From Cronobacter universalis NCTC 9529 (GTDB lineage Bacteria; Pseudomonadota; Gammaproteobacteria; Enterobacterales; Enterobacteriaceae), in NCBI RefSeq assembly GCF_001277175.1, contig NZ_CP012257.1:3596001-3660000 (forward strand): DNA of 64,000 nt. The letters run 5' to 3'. Positions 28,194-38,361 of the stretch are shown piece after piece. Under the pieces are notes generated by a model. The model was not told the origin of the DNA. It made no database searches and was given only the letters and a program-made list of their open reading frames with translations. A program made the translations under genes and the position numbers. The first letter of the stretch is position 1; each line of letters begins with the position of its first letter.

Positions 28194-28838
28194 ATGCTCC
28201 TCTCCCGCCCGTTTTATCTCTCTGTCGGCACTGTTCTTCTGGCGCTGCTGCTGGTCATTACCGCGCTCACCACCGGACGTCGGCTCACCTGGCTTATGGA
28301 AGTGCTGCCGGTATTTATCGTGGTGCCGGTGCTGTGGGCCACCGCGAAGCGCTATCCGCTGACGCCGCTGCTCTATGCGTTGATTTTCATCGGCTGCGTG
28401 TCGCTTATCGTCGGCGGCATGTATTCCTACGCGCGGGTGCCCGTCGGATTTATGGTGCAGGAGTGGCTCGGGATGGCGCGCAACCCGTACGACCGGTTCG
28501 GCCATGTGTTGCAGGGGCTGGTGATATCGCTCTCGGCGCGGGAAGTGCTGGCGCGCGGCGGCTACCGGCTCGGCGCGAAAATGCTCGCGTTTCTGGTCTG
28601 CTGCGTGACGCTTGCCATCAGCGCCTTTTACGAGCTGATCGAGTGGTGGGTGGCGCTGGCGCTCGGTAAAGACGCCGATGATTTTCTCGGCACGCAAGGC
28701 GACGAGTGGGACACCCAGGCGGATATGCTCTGCGCGCTCCTCGGCGCGTTTATCTCAGTGTTTGCGCTGGCGCGCTGCCATACCCGCCAGCTTAAACGGG
28801 TGATGCGCTCACAAAAAAGCCGCCCGCAGGCGGCCTGA
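28194..28838 (+). CDS. DUF2238/YjdF-type inner-membrane protein
   Basis: 214 residues with about six hydrophobic helices. Resembles E. coli YjdF (DUF2238), with RNPYDRFGHVLQGL and SAFYELIEWWVAL, and a conserved acidic stretch DTQADM before the last helix. The start MLLSRPFYLS at 28194 has GAAGGATC upstream; a longer frame from 28107 lacks a ribosome site. Function of the family is unknown. It converges with the LacI-type gene, five bases away. Confidence 0.82.
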   Translation: MLLSRPFYLSVGTVLLALLLVITALTTGRRLTWLMEVLPVFIVVPVLWATAKRYPLTPLLYALIFIGCVSLIVGGMYSYARVPVGFMVQEWLGMARNPYDRFGHVLQGLVISLSAREVLARGGYRLGAKMLAFLVCCVTLAISAFYELIEWWVALALGKDADDFLGTQGDEWDTQADMLCALLGAFISVFALARCHTRQLKRVMRSQKSRPQAA

Positions 28839-28843
28839 TGCGT

Positions 28844-29797
28844 TTAGCGCTTGCGCATCTCCGGCAGGAAGAGATCGCCGCGCAGCACGCCGCTGCCCAG
28901 CACATCCTGCGTCTTCTCGTTCAGCCAGCCCACAATGCGCGCGGCCATGACGTCCATCGAATATTCGATAGCCGGGATAGTCGGGACGCCGGGCATTTGC
29001 AGCGTGCCCGCGAGGCTGAAGACCATAATGTCGTCCGGCACCGATTTATTAAACGCCTGAAGCTGCAGAATAACCCGCTGCGCCTCCTGATCGTCCGCCA
29101 CCAGCAGCGCGTTGAAGTTAAGCGTGGTGGCGTTATTCAGCAGTTCCTGCAACGCCACCGAGGAGGACGTCGCATCCATAAACACCAGATTGCGGTTAAA
29201 CGGCAGGAAGTTGCGCTCCAGCGCCAGCTTATAGCCGAGCAGCACCTGATCGGCGAAGCCGTTGCCCTGCGGATAAATCAGCGCTATCTGGCGGCGGTTC
29301 TGCCGAATCAGATAGTTACAGGCGGTTTCCACCGCGAACGCGTGGTCGTAATGCAGACTGGGGGCGTTTTCGCTCTCCATGCAGTCCACAAGGATCACAT
29401 TTTCCTGGGTGATGTTTAACGGAAACCGCGCGCCGATAATCAGCACGTCGTCGCACAGGCCGCTGGTGAGTTCGTCCAGCGCGTTCATCACTTCATGCTT
29501 GCTGTTGGCGAAGCGCAGCAGCAGGTGTTTCTGGTGCTGGCTGAGCTGTTTTTCCAGCGCGTAGAGGTAGCCCGTGGTCTGGTTGATATTCTCCTGGGCG
29601 CAGATAACGCCGATACAGCCGGTGCTCTGGCTTAACAGCGACTGCGCGATGACGTTGGGCCGGTAGTTGAGCTCATCCACGGCTTTCAGCACGGCCTGAC
29701 GGCTGGCTTCTTTGACGCCGCGCGATCCGCTCAACACCCGTGACACCGTGGCTTTAGACACCCCGGCCAGACGCGATACATCGTTGATTGTTGACAT
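28844..29797 (-). CDS. LacI-family repressor of the adjacent PTS
   Basis: 317 residues. The N-terminal helix-turn-helix and hinge (TINDVSRLAGVSKATVSRVL) are typical, followed by a periplasmic-binding-protein-like sugar domain ending in GDLFLPEMRKR. The sequence type is close to AscG. It is divergent from the PTS genes, and two matching palindromes lie between them, so it most likely represses the PTS-porin set and itself. The effector sugar is unknown. Confidence 0.88.
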   Translation of the reverse strand: MSTINDVSRLAGVSKATVSRVLSGSRGVKEASRQAVLKAVDELNYRPNVIAQSLLSQSTGCIGVICAQENINQTTGYLYALEKQLSQHQKHLLLRFANSKHEVMNALDELTSGLCDDVLIIGARFPLNITQENVILVDCMESENAPSLHYDHAFAVETACNYLIRQNRRQIALIYPQGNGFADQVLLGYKLALERNFLPFNRNLVFMDATSSSVALQELLNNATTLNFNALLVADDQEAQRVILQLQAFNKSVPDDIMVFSLAGTLQMPGVPTIPAIEYSMDVMAARIVGWLNEKTQDVLGSGVLRGDLFLPEMRKR

Positions 29798-29894
29798 CTT
29801 TTTCCCCTGGCAGAAACCTGGCTTTCTGCGTCAAATCTTCATCAAAAATCGTTCAGATGATAACCGGTTGAAGTATATCCGTTTCCCGAAATCA

Positions 29895-30037
29895 TGGAAA
29901 CCGATTTTCCGTTTCGTGTCCGCGCTACGTCTTTCGCCTGAAAAGCTGTGATGCAAATCCAATTAATTCGTCCGATAAGACGGAGATCATGACGGGTTTC
30001 ACACTTCTCTTTTTTATAAATGGAAATCGGTTTCCAT
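29895..30037. promoter_or_regulatory. Two LacI-family operators between regulator and PTS genes
   Basis: TGGAAATCGGTTTCCA at 30021-30036 is a 16-base palindrome with only the central positions imperfect. TGGAAACCGATTTTCC at 29895-29910 is almost its reverse complement. Both have the TGxAANCGNTTxCA layout of LacI/AscG-type operators. The second site lies about 50 bases before the EIIB start, the first near the repressor's own promoter; 126 bases between them would allow looping. Confidence 0.75.
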
Positions 30038-30087
30038 ATCCTATCCAATCATCTCCGCAATAAGTTTTTACATTTAAGGACGAGGTC

Positions 30088-30402
30088 ATGTACAAGATTA
30101 TGCTGTGTTGCTCTGCGGGGATGTCCACCAGTCTGCTGGTGAGAAAGATGGTTGACGCGGCAGGAGAACGGGATCTTCCCGTCCAGATAGAAGCCTGGGG
30201 CGTTGCCGAATTTGATACGCAGTTTCCAAAGTATCAGGTGGTGCTGCTCGGGCCGCAGGTGAAATATATGTTACCGACGCTGTCGCAAAAGGCTGCCGCT
30301 CACGGTATTCCTGTTCAGGCCATCGACATGATGGATTACGGAATGCAGCGTGGCGACAAAGTGCTGGATTACGCGCTCTCGCTTATTGAAGCCGCGCATT
30401 AG
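30088..30402 (+). CDS. PTS lactose/cellobiose-type EIIB component
   Basis: 104 residues, cytoplasmic. The phosphorylated Cys8 is in MLCCSAGMSTSLLVRKM, closely like ChbB of the chitobiose PTS, and the VVLLGPQVKYMLP segment is also conserved. An AAGGACGAGG ribosome site precedes the ATG. First of the EIIB-EIIC-EIIA-porin gene set. Sugar specificity cannot be assigned from EIIB. Confidence 0.9.
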   Translation: MYKIMLCCSAGMSTSLLVRKMVDAAGERDLPVQIEAWGVAEFDTQFPKYQVVLLGPQVKYMLPTLSQKAAAHGIPVQAIDMMDYGMQRGDKVLDYALSLIEAAH

Positions 30403-30418
30403 AAACAGGATCTCGCCC

Positions 30419-31744
30419 ATGAGTTCTTTATATCAGTCGATGGTTGCCGTTATTGAACAGACGATTACGCCGCTCGCCGGGAAACTCGGCCAGCAGAAAT
30501 ATGTTATCGCCATTCGTGACGGCTTCACCGCGGCGCTGCCGTTCATGATTATCGGCTCGTTTATGCTGGTGTTTATCTTCCCGCCGTTCTCTGCCGATAC
30601 CACGGTCGGCTTTGCCCGCGCATGGCTCGATTTCTCGCAGACGTACCGCGAACAGCTAATGCTGCCGTTTAATCTCAGCATGGGCGTGATGACCTTTTTT
30701 ATCTCCGTTGGCGTCGGCGCGAGCCTGGGGCGTCAGTTTCAGCTCGATCCCGTCATGGCGGGCCTGCTGGCCTTTATGGCGTTTCTGCTGGTAGCAGCCC
30801 CCTACGCCGACGGCAAAATCTCCACGCAGTATCTCTCAGGCCAGGGCATTTTCACGGCGCTGATTACGGCGATTTACTCCACCCGCGTTTACGCGTGGCT
30901 TAAGGAGCACAAGGTGACCATCCGCCTGCCGAAAGAGGTGCCGACCGGCGTGGCGCGCTCGTTTGAAATTCTCATTCCGGTTATCGCGGTGATGGGAACG
31001 CTGCACCCGCTGAACCTGTTTATCGAAGCGCAAACCGGCATGATTATGCCGCAGGCGATCATGCATCTGCTGGAGCCGCTGGTTTCCGCGTCGGACTCCC
31101 TGCCCGCCGTACTGCTCTCCGTGCTGCTGTGCCAGATCTTCTGGTTCGCGGGCATCCACGGCTCGCTTATCGTCACGGGCATCATGAACCCGTTCTGGAT
31201 GGCGAATCTCTCCGCCAACCAGGCGGCGCTGGCCGCGGGCGCCGCGCTGCCGCACACCTATCTGCAAGGCTTCTGGGATCACTACCTGCTGATCGGCGGC
31301 GTCGGCAGCACCCTGCCGCTGGCGTTTTTGCTGCTGAAAAGCCGGGCGACGCACCTGCGCACCATCGGCAAAATGGGCATCGTGCCGAGCTTTTTTAATA
31401 TTAACGAACCGATTCTGTTCGGCGCGCCCATCATTATGAACCCGATCCTGTTTATCCCGTTCGTCTGCGTGCCGCTGGTCAACGCCGTACTCGCCTGGAC
31501 CGCCACCCGCCTTGGGCTGATTGAGCAGGTCGTCTCGCTCACGCCCTGGACGACGCCCGCCCCCATCGGCGCGTCCTGGGCCGCCAACTGGGCGCTGGCC
31601 CCGGTAGTGATGTGCCTTATCTGTATGGTCATGTCGGCGCTGATTTACCTGCCGTTCCTGCGCGCCTATGAACGCTCGCTAATGAAGACCGAAGAGCTGA
31701 AAGCGCGTAACGCCGCTCCGCAGGCGCAAACCGTGACCGGATAA
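30419..31744 (+). CDS. PTS lactose/cellobiose-type EIIC permease
   Basis: 441 residues with about ten membrane helices. Family motifs include the conserved FFNINEPILFGAPI-type segment and FWFAGIHGSLIVTGIMNPFW. It moves the sugar across the inner membrane while EIIB phosphorylates it. The start MSSLYQSMVAV at 30419 lies 16 bases after the EIIB stop; the longer frame from 30350 overlaps EIIB and has no family match. Confidence 0.92.
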   Translation: MSSLYQSMVAVIEQTITPLAGKLGQQKYVIAIRDGFTAALPFMIIGSFMLVFIFPPFSADTTVGFARAWLDFSQTYREQLMLPFNLSMGVMTFFISVGVGASLGRQFQLDPVMAGLLAFMAFLLVAAPYADGKISTQYLSGQGIFTALITAIYSTRVYAWLKEHKVTIRLPKEVPTGVARSFEILIPVIAVMGTLHPLNLFIEAQTGMIMPQAIMHLLEPLVSASDSLPAVLLSVLLCQIFWFAGIHGSLIVTGIMNPFWMANLSANQAALAAGAALPHTYLQGFWDHYLLIGGVGSTLPLAFLLLKSRATHLRTIGKMGIVPSFFNINEPILFGAPIIMNPILFIPFVCVPLVNAVLAWTATRLGLIEQVVSLTPWTTPAPIGASWAANWALAPVVMCLICMVMSALIYLPFLRAYERSLMKTEELKARNAAPQAQTVTG

Positions 31745-31879
31745 TTCCCACCGTGCCAGGGACGGCGCGGCTCAAATAACGACACCGGAAATAATAAGCA
31801 GTAAACGCGTGGCGGTATTTCGCCCTGCGGGGAGCGTTACGCCTTTTTATTCCCTTTCAACAATGAAGAGTAATAAAGA

Positions 31880-32185
31880 ATGATTGCACTGGAAGAAGCG
31901 GTAATGGAAATCATCGTCAATGCGGGGCAGTCGCGCAGCCTCTGCTTTGAGGCGCTACACGCCGCGCGGGCGGGCAATTTCAGCGAGGCGCAACACCTGC
32001 TGCGCGAAGCCGACGGCTACGCCCGGCAGGCGCATAAGATGCAGACGAAGCTCATTGAGCAGGACGCGGGCGAAGGCCGCCAGCCGATGACCTTAATTAT
32101 GGCGCACGCGCAGGATCATTTAATGAATTCTTTGCTTGCGCGCGAATTTTCTGAAGAGCTGATGCATTTATATCAGCGTCAGTAA
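31880..32185 (+). CDS. PTS lactose/cellobiose-type EIIA component
   Basis: 101 residues, all-helical EIIA of the lactose family, like ChbA. Phospho-acceptor and neighbouring histidines are in IMAHAQDHLMNS. The N-terminal MEIIVNAGQSRSLCFEAL also matches. It takes phosphate from HPr and passes it to EIIB. It is separated from EIIC by 135 bases, an unusually wide gap within a PTS operon. Confidence 0.9.
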   Translation: MIALEEAVMEIIVNAGQSRSLCFEALHAARAGNFSEAQHLLREADGYARQAHKMQTKLIEQDAGEGRQPMTLIMAHAQDHLMNSLLAREFSEELMHLYQRQ

Positions 32186-32345
32186 ATAAATTATTTTATT
32201 CGCGGCAGAAGAAACTCTGCGGGCGATAAATAAACCGCTGTACCCGAAATGACGTAAATACGCTTTCCCGATGATAGCGCATTAATTCTGGCCCGCCAGA
32301 AGGGAGAGCTGTTGTCTTAATAATAGTGACGATAAAGAGATAATT

Positions 32346-33716
32346 ATGACTACGTTAAAAAAACTTCCATTAGCCCTGGCGGTTATCGCCGCCCTTTGCC
32401 CTGTGTCTGTGCTCGCTCAGGAATATACCCAGGAACAGATTGACGCCATGGTGGCGAAAGCGGTGGATAAAGCGCTGGCCGAGCGCCAGGCGAAAATCGA
32501 CGCCGCCATGAACAAGAAAGCGGATGTGGTCACCGAGCCGCAAAGCCCCGCCCAGACGCCGGATCTGGCGATTCCGTTCGGCGTGAAGTTTACCGGCTAC
32601 GCCCGCTATGGCGCGCATTACCAGAGCGGCGACCAGAAATTTGTGGCGGTCGACGGCTCCTATAACGGCGCCTCCGCCATTGGCCGTCTCGGCAACGAAG
32701 GCAACGGCGGCGAATTCCAGCTCTCCAAAGCCTTTAAAGGCGGCAACGGCGCCATCTGGGATGTCAACGTGATGTTTGACCACTGGGGCGACGAAGTGAA
32801 CCTGAAAAAAGCCTACGCAGGCGTGACCAACCTGCTGGAATCGAACCCGAACGCCTATTTCTGGGCCGGCCGCGATTTCCACCAGCGTCCGCAACAGGGC
32901 ATTAACGACTACTTCTGGATGAACCACGACGGCCAGGGCGCCGGGGTGAAAAACTTCGATCTGGGCGGCGTGCAGTTCGATGTGGCGGTGGTGGCCGCCG
33001 TGGAATCCTGTAGCCCGGAAGTGATGGAAGACGAGGCGAACCCGTCGCGCATCACCTGTACCGGCGGCTCCGGCACCGGCGACAAAGGCAACTACGCGGC
33101 GACGTCTAAAATTCACGGCATGAAAATAGGCCCGCTCGATCTGGAACTGTACGCCAACTATGGCTTCGACTCTAAAGCGGTCGATCGCGACGAGCGCCTG
33201 AAAGCCTGGCAGGGCGGCGTGGTGCTGAGCCATACCAACGACAGCGGCGTGAATAAGCTTATCGCCCGCTACTCCGACAATTCGGACAACAGCGTGTACA
33301 ACAAAACCGACGATCTGACCACGGTGTACGCGAGCTTCGAAGGGCTGCACAGATTCACACAGCAGGCGCAGCTGGAGTACCTGCTGGCGTTCCACGATTA
33401 CGACAACGATCGCGATAACCGCCGCAACTACAACGCCATCGTGCGCCCGATGTATTTCTGGAACGACGTGCACTCCACCTGGCTGGAAGCGGGCTGGCAG
33501 CGCGTCGACTATCAGGACGGCGGCGATAACAGCGGCTGGAAAGTGACGCTCTCGCAGAACATGTCTATCGCGATGGGTCCGGAATTCCGCCCGATGCTGC
33601 GCTTCTACGTCACCGGCGGCGAAGTGGATAACAAACGCACCGCCCGCATCAACAATACCGACGACACCACGCTCGATTCACTGAATATCGGCGCGATGTG
33701 GGAAGCCTGGTGGTAA
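32346..33716 (+). CDS. LamB/BglH-type carbohydrate porin
   Basis: 456 residues. A signal peptide ends at VLAQ (about residue 24). A coiled-coil-like stretch at 25-60 (QIDAMVAKAVDKALAERQAK) is typical of ScrY/BglH-type porins. The barrel follows (GVKFTGYARYGAHYQSG) and ends in an aromatic residue (MWEAWW). The GRDFHQRPQQGINDYFWMNHDGQGAG segment is diagnostic for maltoporin-family proteins. It lets the PTS sugar, probably a beta-glucoside-like oligosaccharide, across the outer membrane. Confidence 0.92.
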   Translation: MTTLKKLPLALAVIAALCPVSVLAQEYTQEQIDAMVAKAVDKALAERQAKIDAAMNKKADVVTEPQSPAQTPDLAIPFGVKFTGYARYGAHYQSGDQKFVAVDGSYNGASAIGRLGNEGNGGEFQLSKAFKGGNGAIWDVNVMFDHWGDEVNLKKAYAGVTNLLESNPNAYFWAGRDFHQRPQQGINDYFWMNHDGQGAGVKNFDLGGVQFDVAVVAAVESCSPEVMEDEANPSRITCTGGSGTGDKGNYAATSKIHGMKIGPLDLELYANYGFDSKAVDRDERLKAWQGGVVLSHTNDSGVNKLIARYSDNSDNSVYNKTDDLTTVYASFEGLHRFTQQAQLEYLLAFHDYDNDRDNRRNYNAIVRPMYFWNDVHSTWLEAGWQRVDYQDGGDNSGWKVTLSQNMSIAMGPEFRPMLRFYVTGGEVDNKRTARINNTDDTTLDSLNIGAMWEAWW

Positions 33717-34070
33717 TAACTCCCTGCCGCGCGGCGCACGTCGCGCGGTCTCCCTCCCTTTTTTCATGGGCTGACGTCAGCCGCAAACACTGCAACAATG
33801 AACCGGTATACGTCATCTCTCTTGCGAGCCACGTTGCCGGTCGCAGGGTGACATGAGAAAGCGTCATGCCTGTCTGTGACCTGACTCTGCAACGCCCGAG
33901 AATGCGGCGCATCATCGCGCGCGATTTGCTGGCAGAAACAGGCCGTATTCCGATGGGATATTTGACAGAAAGTGTGTGTCTTGTACTGACCTAACCCCTG
34001 TCATCGCTCGCCGTCCGGCCCATCCCGGCGCATTACGCTTTTCCTTTCTTACTCTGCAGGATGCCTTGTC
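33717..34070. other. Intergenic region after the porin gene
   Basis: 354 bases with no supported gene. Near its start, CCGCGCG and CGCGCGG arms (about 33727-33748) are followed after several bases by a T run and may terminate porin transcription. A perfect 14-base palindrome GGCTGACGTCAGCC lies at 33769-33782. The rest is unremarkable and should hold the promoter of the next gene. Confidence 0.45.
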
Positions 34071-35453
34071 ATGAATAAGCTCTCCAGTACACCGCGTGAC
34101 CCCCTTAATTTTCAACCGTTGACGTTGGAAGCGTCCCGCATTAAAGCGCATCGCTGGTGGTTGAAAGTATCCGCTGTCAGGCCGGGCGACATTTTGCTGG
34201 TGCAGAACGCCGGGTTACAGAGCGCAGGGATCCGCTTTGCCGATGGGAGTTTGTTTTCACACGCGGCGCTCTGGATGCATAGCGGGGAGCAGTTTCAGCC
34301 GGTACGCCTGGCGGAGGCTGATGGGCACGGCATAGGATTTACCGACTTTCCTGTCATCACCATTGATAATGAGGGAGTAAAGAGTGATGTCTGGCTTATG
34401 CCAGGCAATCCACGTTATTGCAAACTGCTGCGTCATAGAGATATCGAGTCGGTTCCCGAAAGCATCGCGAAACAGGCTGCAGAAGAGATGCGAAACGACT
34501 GGTTCTATAGCGATTACGCTTATCTGCATCGCCTGGCTGACGCCAGCCGTCACCCACCCGCAGTGCGCCGCCTCTACAGCGTCTTGCTTCAGGGCATTGA
34601 TAGGGTCGCCAGTAAAAAACATGGTCGCAAAACGCTCTTTTGCTCCGAGCTGGTCGCAGTGTACTACGAAAAAATCGGGCTGACGTTATTTGATCCGCCT
34701 AAAGATCCGGCGCTAGTCTCGCCTGCGTCACTGGCCCAGCATGCCGTCGGTCTGTATGAAGTTCAGGGGGCGTTTGTGAATACCGACGCTTTAGCGGATA
34801 CGGCCATCGCAAGTGGGCTGCATCTCGACGATCCGCGCGCGCAAGGCTGGCTACCGCTGCATGTCAACCAGGCGCGTAAGGGCTATCAGTTGGACAAGCT
34901 GGACCGCACGTTGAAGGAATCGATCGCCACCCTGCGTAAACACAACCTGGAAAACTATAGGGCGGCGCATGAAGATTGCTTAAACAGGCTGGCGAAGCTA
35001 GAACAGCTTGCGTTAATCGTTGATAAACCGCAGGCGATGAAAAAAATTACGACTTACCGTAAGTCTGAGCAGGGTCTTTATAATCTGCTGGTTAACCTCG
35101 AATCATCCTTGCCGGTGACCGATGCGGCAGGACATACGCTGACGCTTAGCGGCGAGCAAGAGTTTCATCTGTCGCTGAGAGTGCTATCGTTACTCGGTCA
35201 GCTGCGTTTTTCCGTCTGGAAACTTAACCTCACGTTATTAAGACACGTGCTGCGTGGCTCAAAACGAGCCCGTAAACCCTTAAATACACAGCGTCCCCTT
35301 AAACTCGCTCGGCTTTACCAGATTTACCGTCAGTTGCGCGAGTACCATACCCGGAGTAGTAACACGCTTGAAGCAGAGATTAAAAAAAGTGCTGAAGCGC
35401 TGAGTGCGAACGATGTTAAGCATATGACTCAGTGGCTGCAGGCTTACCCGTAA
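34071..35453 (+). CDS. Permuted papain-like (YiiX/YaeF, C92 type) protein with helical C-terminal domain
   Basis: 460 residues, no signal peptide. The N-terminal domain (about 36-245) shows the permuted NlpC/P60 order: VRPGDILLVQNAG, then His64 in LFSHAALWM, then Cys191 in TLFCSELVAVYYEKIG. Such proteins are amidases or thioesterases in other bacteria. Residues about 250-460 are helical, rich in Lys, Leu and Arg, with no family I recognise. It is a single gene between a sugar-uptake locus and an MscS channel. Lack of a secretion signal leaves cytoplasmic action or non-classical export open. Confidence 0.75.
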   Translation: MNKLSSTPRDPLNFQPLTLEASRIKAHRWWLKVSAVRPGDILLVQNAGLQSAGIRFADGSLFSHAALWMHSGEQFQPVRLAEADGHGIGFTDFPVITIDNEGVKSDVWLMPGNPRYCKLLRHRDIESVPESIAKQAAEEMRNDWFYSDYAYLHRLADASRHPPAVRRLYSVLLQGIDRVASKKHGRKTLFCSELVAVYYEKIGLTLFDPPKDPALVSPASLAQHAVGLYEVQGAFVNTDALADTAIASGLHLDDPRAQGWLPLHVNQARKGYQLDKLDRTLKESIATLRKHNLENYRAAHEDCLNRLAKLEQLALIVDKPQAMKKITTYRKSEQGLYNLLVNLESSLPVTDAAGHTLTLSGEQEFHLSLRVLSLLGQLRFSVWKLNLTLLRHVLRGSKRARKPLNTQRPLKLARLYQIYRQLREYHTRSSNTLEAEIKKSAEALSANDVKHMTQWLQAYP

Positions 35454-35461
35454 ACCTATAT

Positions 35462-35486
35462 GCGCGGCGGTTTAGTCCCGCCGCGC
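35462..35486. terminator. Hairpin shared by two converging genes
   Basis: A perfect GCGCGGCGG / CCGCCGCGC stem lies between the converging ends of the C92-type gene and the MscS-type gene. No T run follows on either strand, so termination efficiency is uncertain. Confidence 0.5.
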
Positions 35487-35494
35487 TCACGGTT

Positions 35495-36613
35495 TTAGTG
35501 AGTTTGTGGCTGCGTCTGCGGGGTGCCCTCCTGCGGTTTTTCTTCTTCCGGCGCGTCAGGCTGGATAATCACACGGCTTGGCAGCGCCAGCCGCACGCCC
35601 AGCTCCTGAAGCCCTTCCATGATGCGCAGGTTAATCTCCTGCTGCAGATCCATATACTGGTTGTAATCCGCCGTATTAATGATGTGCACCACTTCGTAGG
35701 TCAGACGATCCTGATCGAAAGTGGCGAAGTGCGCGCGGTCGAAGCGGGTATCGCCGCTCTGCTCGATAATGGATTTGACCATCGGGCCTATCTGGCGCAG
35801 CTTCTCAGGCGGCGTGGAGAGCGAGACGCCAAAGGTGAACACGATACGGCGCGTCTGCATACGCTTATAGTTGTGGATCGTCTGCTGAAGCAGAATGGCG
35901 TTCGCGCAGACGATCTGCTCGCCGCTTAAGCTGCGGATGCGCGTGGTTTTTAGCCCGATATGTTCGATGGTGCCGGACACATCGTTAAAGACAATAAAAT
36001 CGCCGATTTCAAACGGCTTGTCGAAGCCGATAGAAAGCGAGGCGAAGACGTCGCTCAGTACCGTCTGCACCGCCAGCGCGATGGCGATACCGCCGACGCC
36101 GAGGCTCGCCACCAGCGCGGTGATATTGACCCCCGCATTGGCGAGGATCGACAGCAGCATCACCGCCCAGATCAGCGCGCGGATCATCAGCCCCAGAATA
36201 ATCGTCGTCACCGGGTTGCGGTGCGTGCCGGGGCGCATTAGCGAGTGGCGCAGCCACGACTGTACCGCCTGATCGAACCAGAGCGCGATTTGCAATGCCA
36301 GCACCAGAAACCAGGCGTGGGAAATCGTGCTGTGCATCCGGTCAGGCAGGCTGACAAATTGCAGACTGAAAAGAAAGGCGGCAAAGAGAATCAAAATGCG
36401 CCGCGTCTTTCTTAATACGTCAAGAAAGACCTTATACGCGGTGCCGTTATTGTGTTCCTCCGCCCAGCGCGCGATGCGCTTGTGCAGTACGGCGAGAATT
36501 TTACTGACGACCCAGTAAGTGACGAGGGTTATCGCCAGCACCAGCAAGACATTTCCCCAGAATGTTAATGATGTCATCAGGCGCAAAAAATTGGTGTGCA
36601 GAATGTAATCCAT
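35495..36613 (-). CDS. MscS-family mechanosensitive channel
   Basis: 372 residues. Four or five N-terminal membrane helices lead to the pore helix region NAGVNITALVASLGVGGIAI and the conserved LSDVFASLSIGFDKPFEIGDFI of the beta domain. A Gln/Pro/Glu-rich tail ends the protein. It should open under membrane tension and release solutes on osmotic downshift. By length it is nearer YnaI-like members than MscS itself (286 residues). Confidence 0.92.
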   Translation of the reverse strand: MDYILHTNFLRLMTSLTFWGNVLLVLAITLVTYWVVSKILAVLHKRIARWAEEHNNGTAYKVFLDVLRKTRRILILFAAFLFSLQFVSLPDRMHSTISHAWFLVLALQIALWFDQAVQSWLRHSLMRPGTHRNPVTTIILGLMIRALIWAVMLLSILANAGVNITALVASLGVGGIAIALAVQTVLSDVFASLSIGFDKPFEIGDFIVFNDVSGTIEHIGLKTTRIRSLSGEQIVCANAILLQQTIHNYKRMQTRRIVFTFGVSLSTPPEKLRQIGPMVKSIIEQSGDTRFDRAHFATFDQDRLTYEVVHIINTADYNQYMDLQQEINLRIMEGLQELGVRLALPSRVIIQPDAPEEEKPQEGTPQTQPQTH

Positions 36614-36704
36614 TCTTCCTCCCTGGTCGGTAGCCCTAAAGTGAAATCTGAGTATAGACCATCGCTAAGAGGGCTTTTTTCAGAGGGTTAGGGTGTCGGC
36701 GCGT

Positions 36705-36735
36705 ATAAAAAAAGCCCCTTCATCAGAAGGGGCTT
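36705..36735 (-). terminator. Rho-independent terminator of yqhA
   Basis: On the minus strand AAGCCCC and GGGGCTT arms enclose a short loop and are followed by seven T. It lies about 40 bases beyond the yqhA stop. Confidence 0.85.
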
Positions 36736-36776
36736 AATGACGGAATTAACCGATTCGGGCTGTACGCCATAACGGG

Positions 36777-37849
<1,073 letters not shown>

Positions 37850-37954
37850 GCGCAGGCTCCGTTTTTTTTGATTTTAATTTTACGGCATGTTATTGTCAAC
37901 GAAAACCATCCGGCGTATTTCTTTATCCTTCTGATATAAAAGGAAATAAAATCA

Positions 37955-38356
37955 ATGTTGCCCGACAATCTTGTGCCGGCGCGTTATCGTATTCCTACAC
38001 CCGACAACCACCCCTCCGGCGAACAAAATAGCGAAAATTTAACTCAGGGAAAGCCAAAGCTCGAAGAATATGAAACCGACATATTGAGCGGCAAATCTCT
38101 GGCGGGCCAGAGCGGCAACGTACTGCTGGAAGAGCGCGACCGCCATATTAAAGCACGCCTGCTCAGTGTGGTTAAAATCGAAGCGTACACTAAAGTCCTG
38201 AATAAATTGGTCGAAGATAATGCTATTAGCGCTGAAGAATTGGCTGAACTGATCGCCACCAAAACCGCGCAGATAAATGAAGCGGGTAATAAAATTTGGC
38301 TTAATCTCATTACCCAGGAAAAAGACGCCCCCGTTTTTTATAAGTTCGAGGATTAA
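37955..38356 (+). CDS. Unrecognised small soluble protein
   Basis: 133 residues, no signal or membrane segment. The N-terminal 60 residues look disordered (Pro, Asn, Glu, Gln). Residues 60-125 are predicted helical (VVKIEAYTKVLNKLVEDN, ISAEELAELIATKTAQI). No family recognised. The next gene starts five bases after its stop, so the two are probably one operon. Confidence 0.62.
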   Translation: MLPDNLVPARYRIPTPDNHPSGEQNSENLTQGKPKLEEYETDILSGKSLAGQSGNVLLEERDRHIKARLLSVVKIEAYTKVLNKLVEDNAISAEELAELIATKTAQINEAGNKIWLNLITQEKDAPVFYKFED

Positions 38357-38361
38357 CTGGC

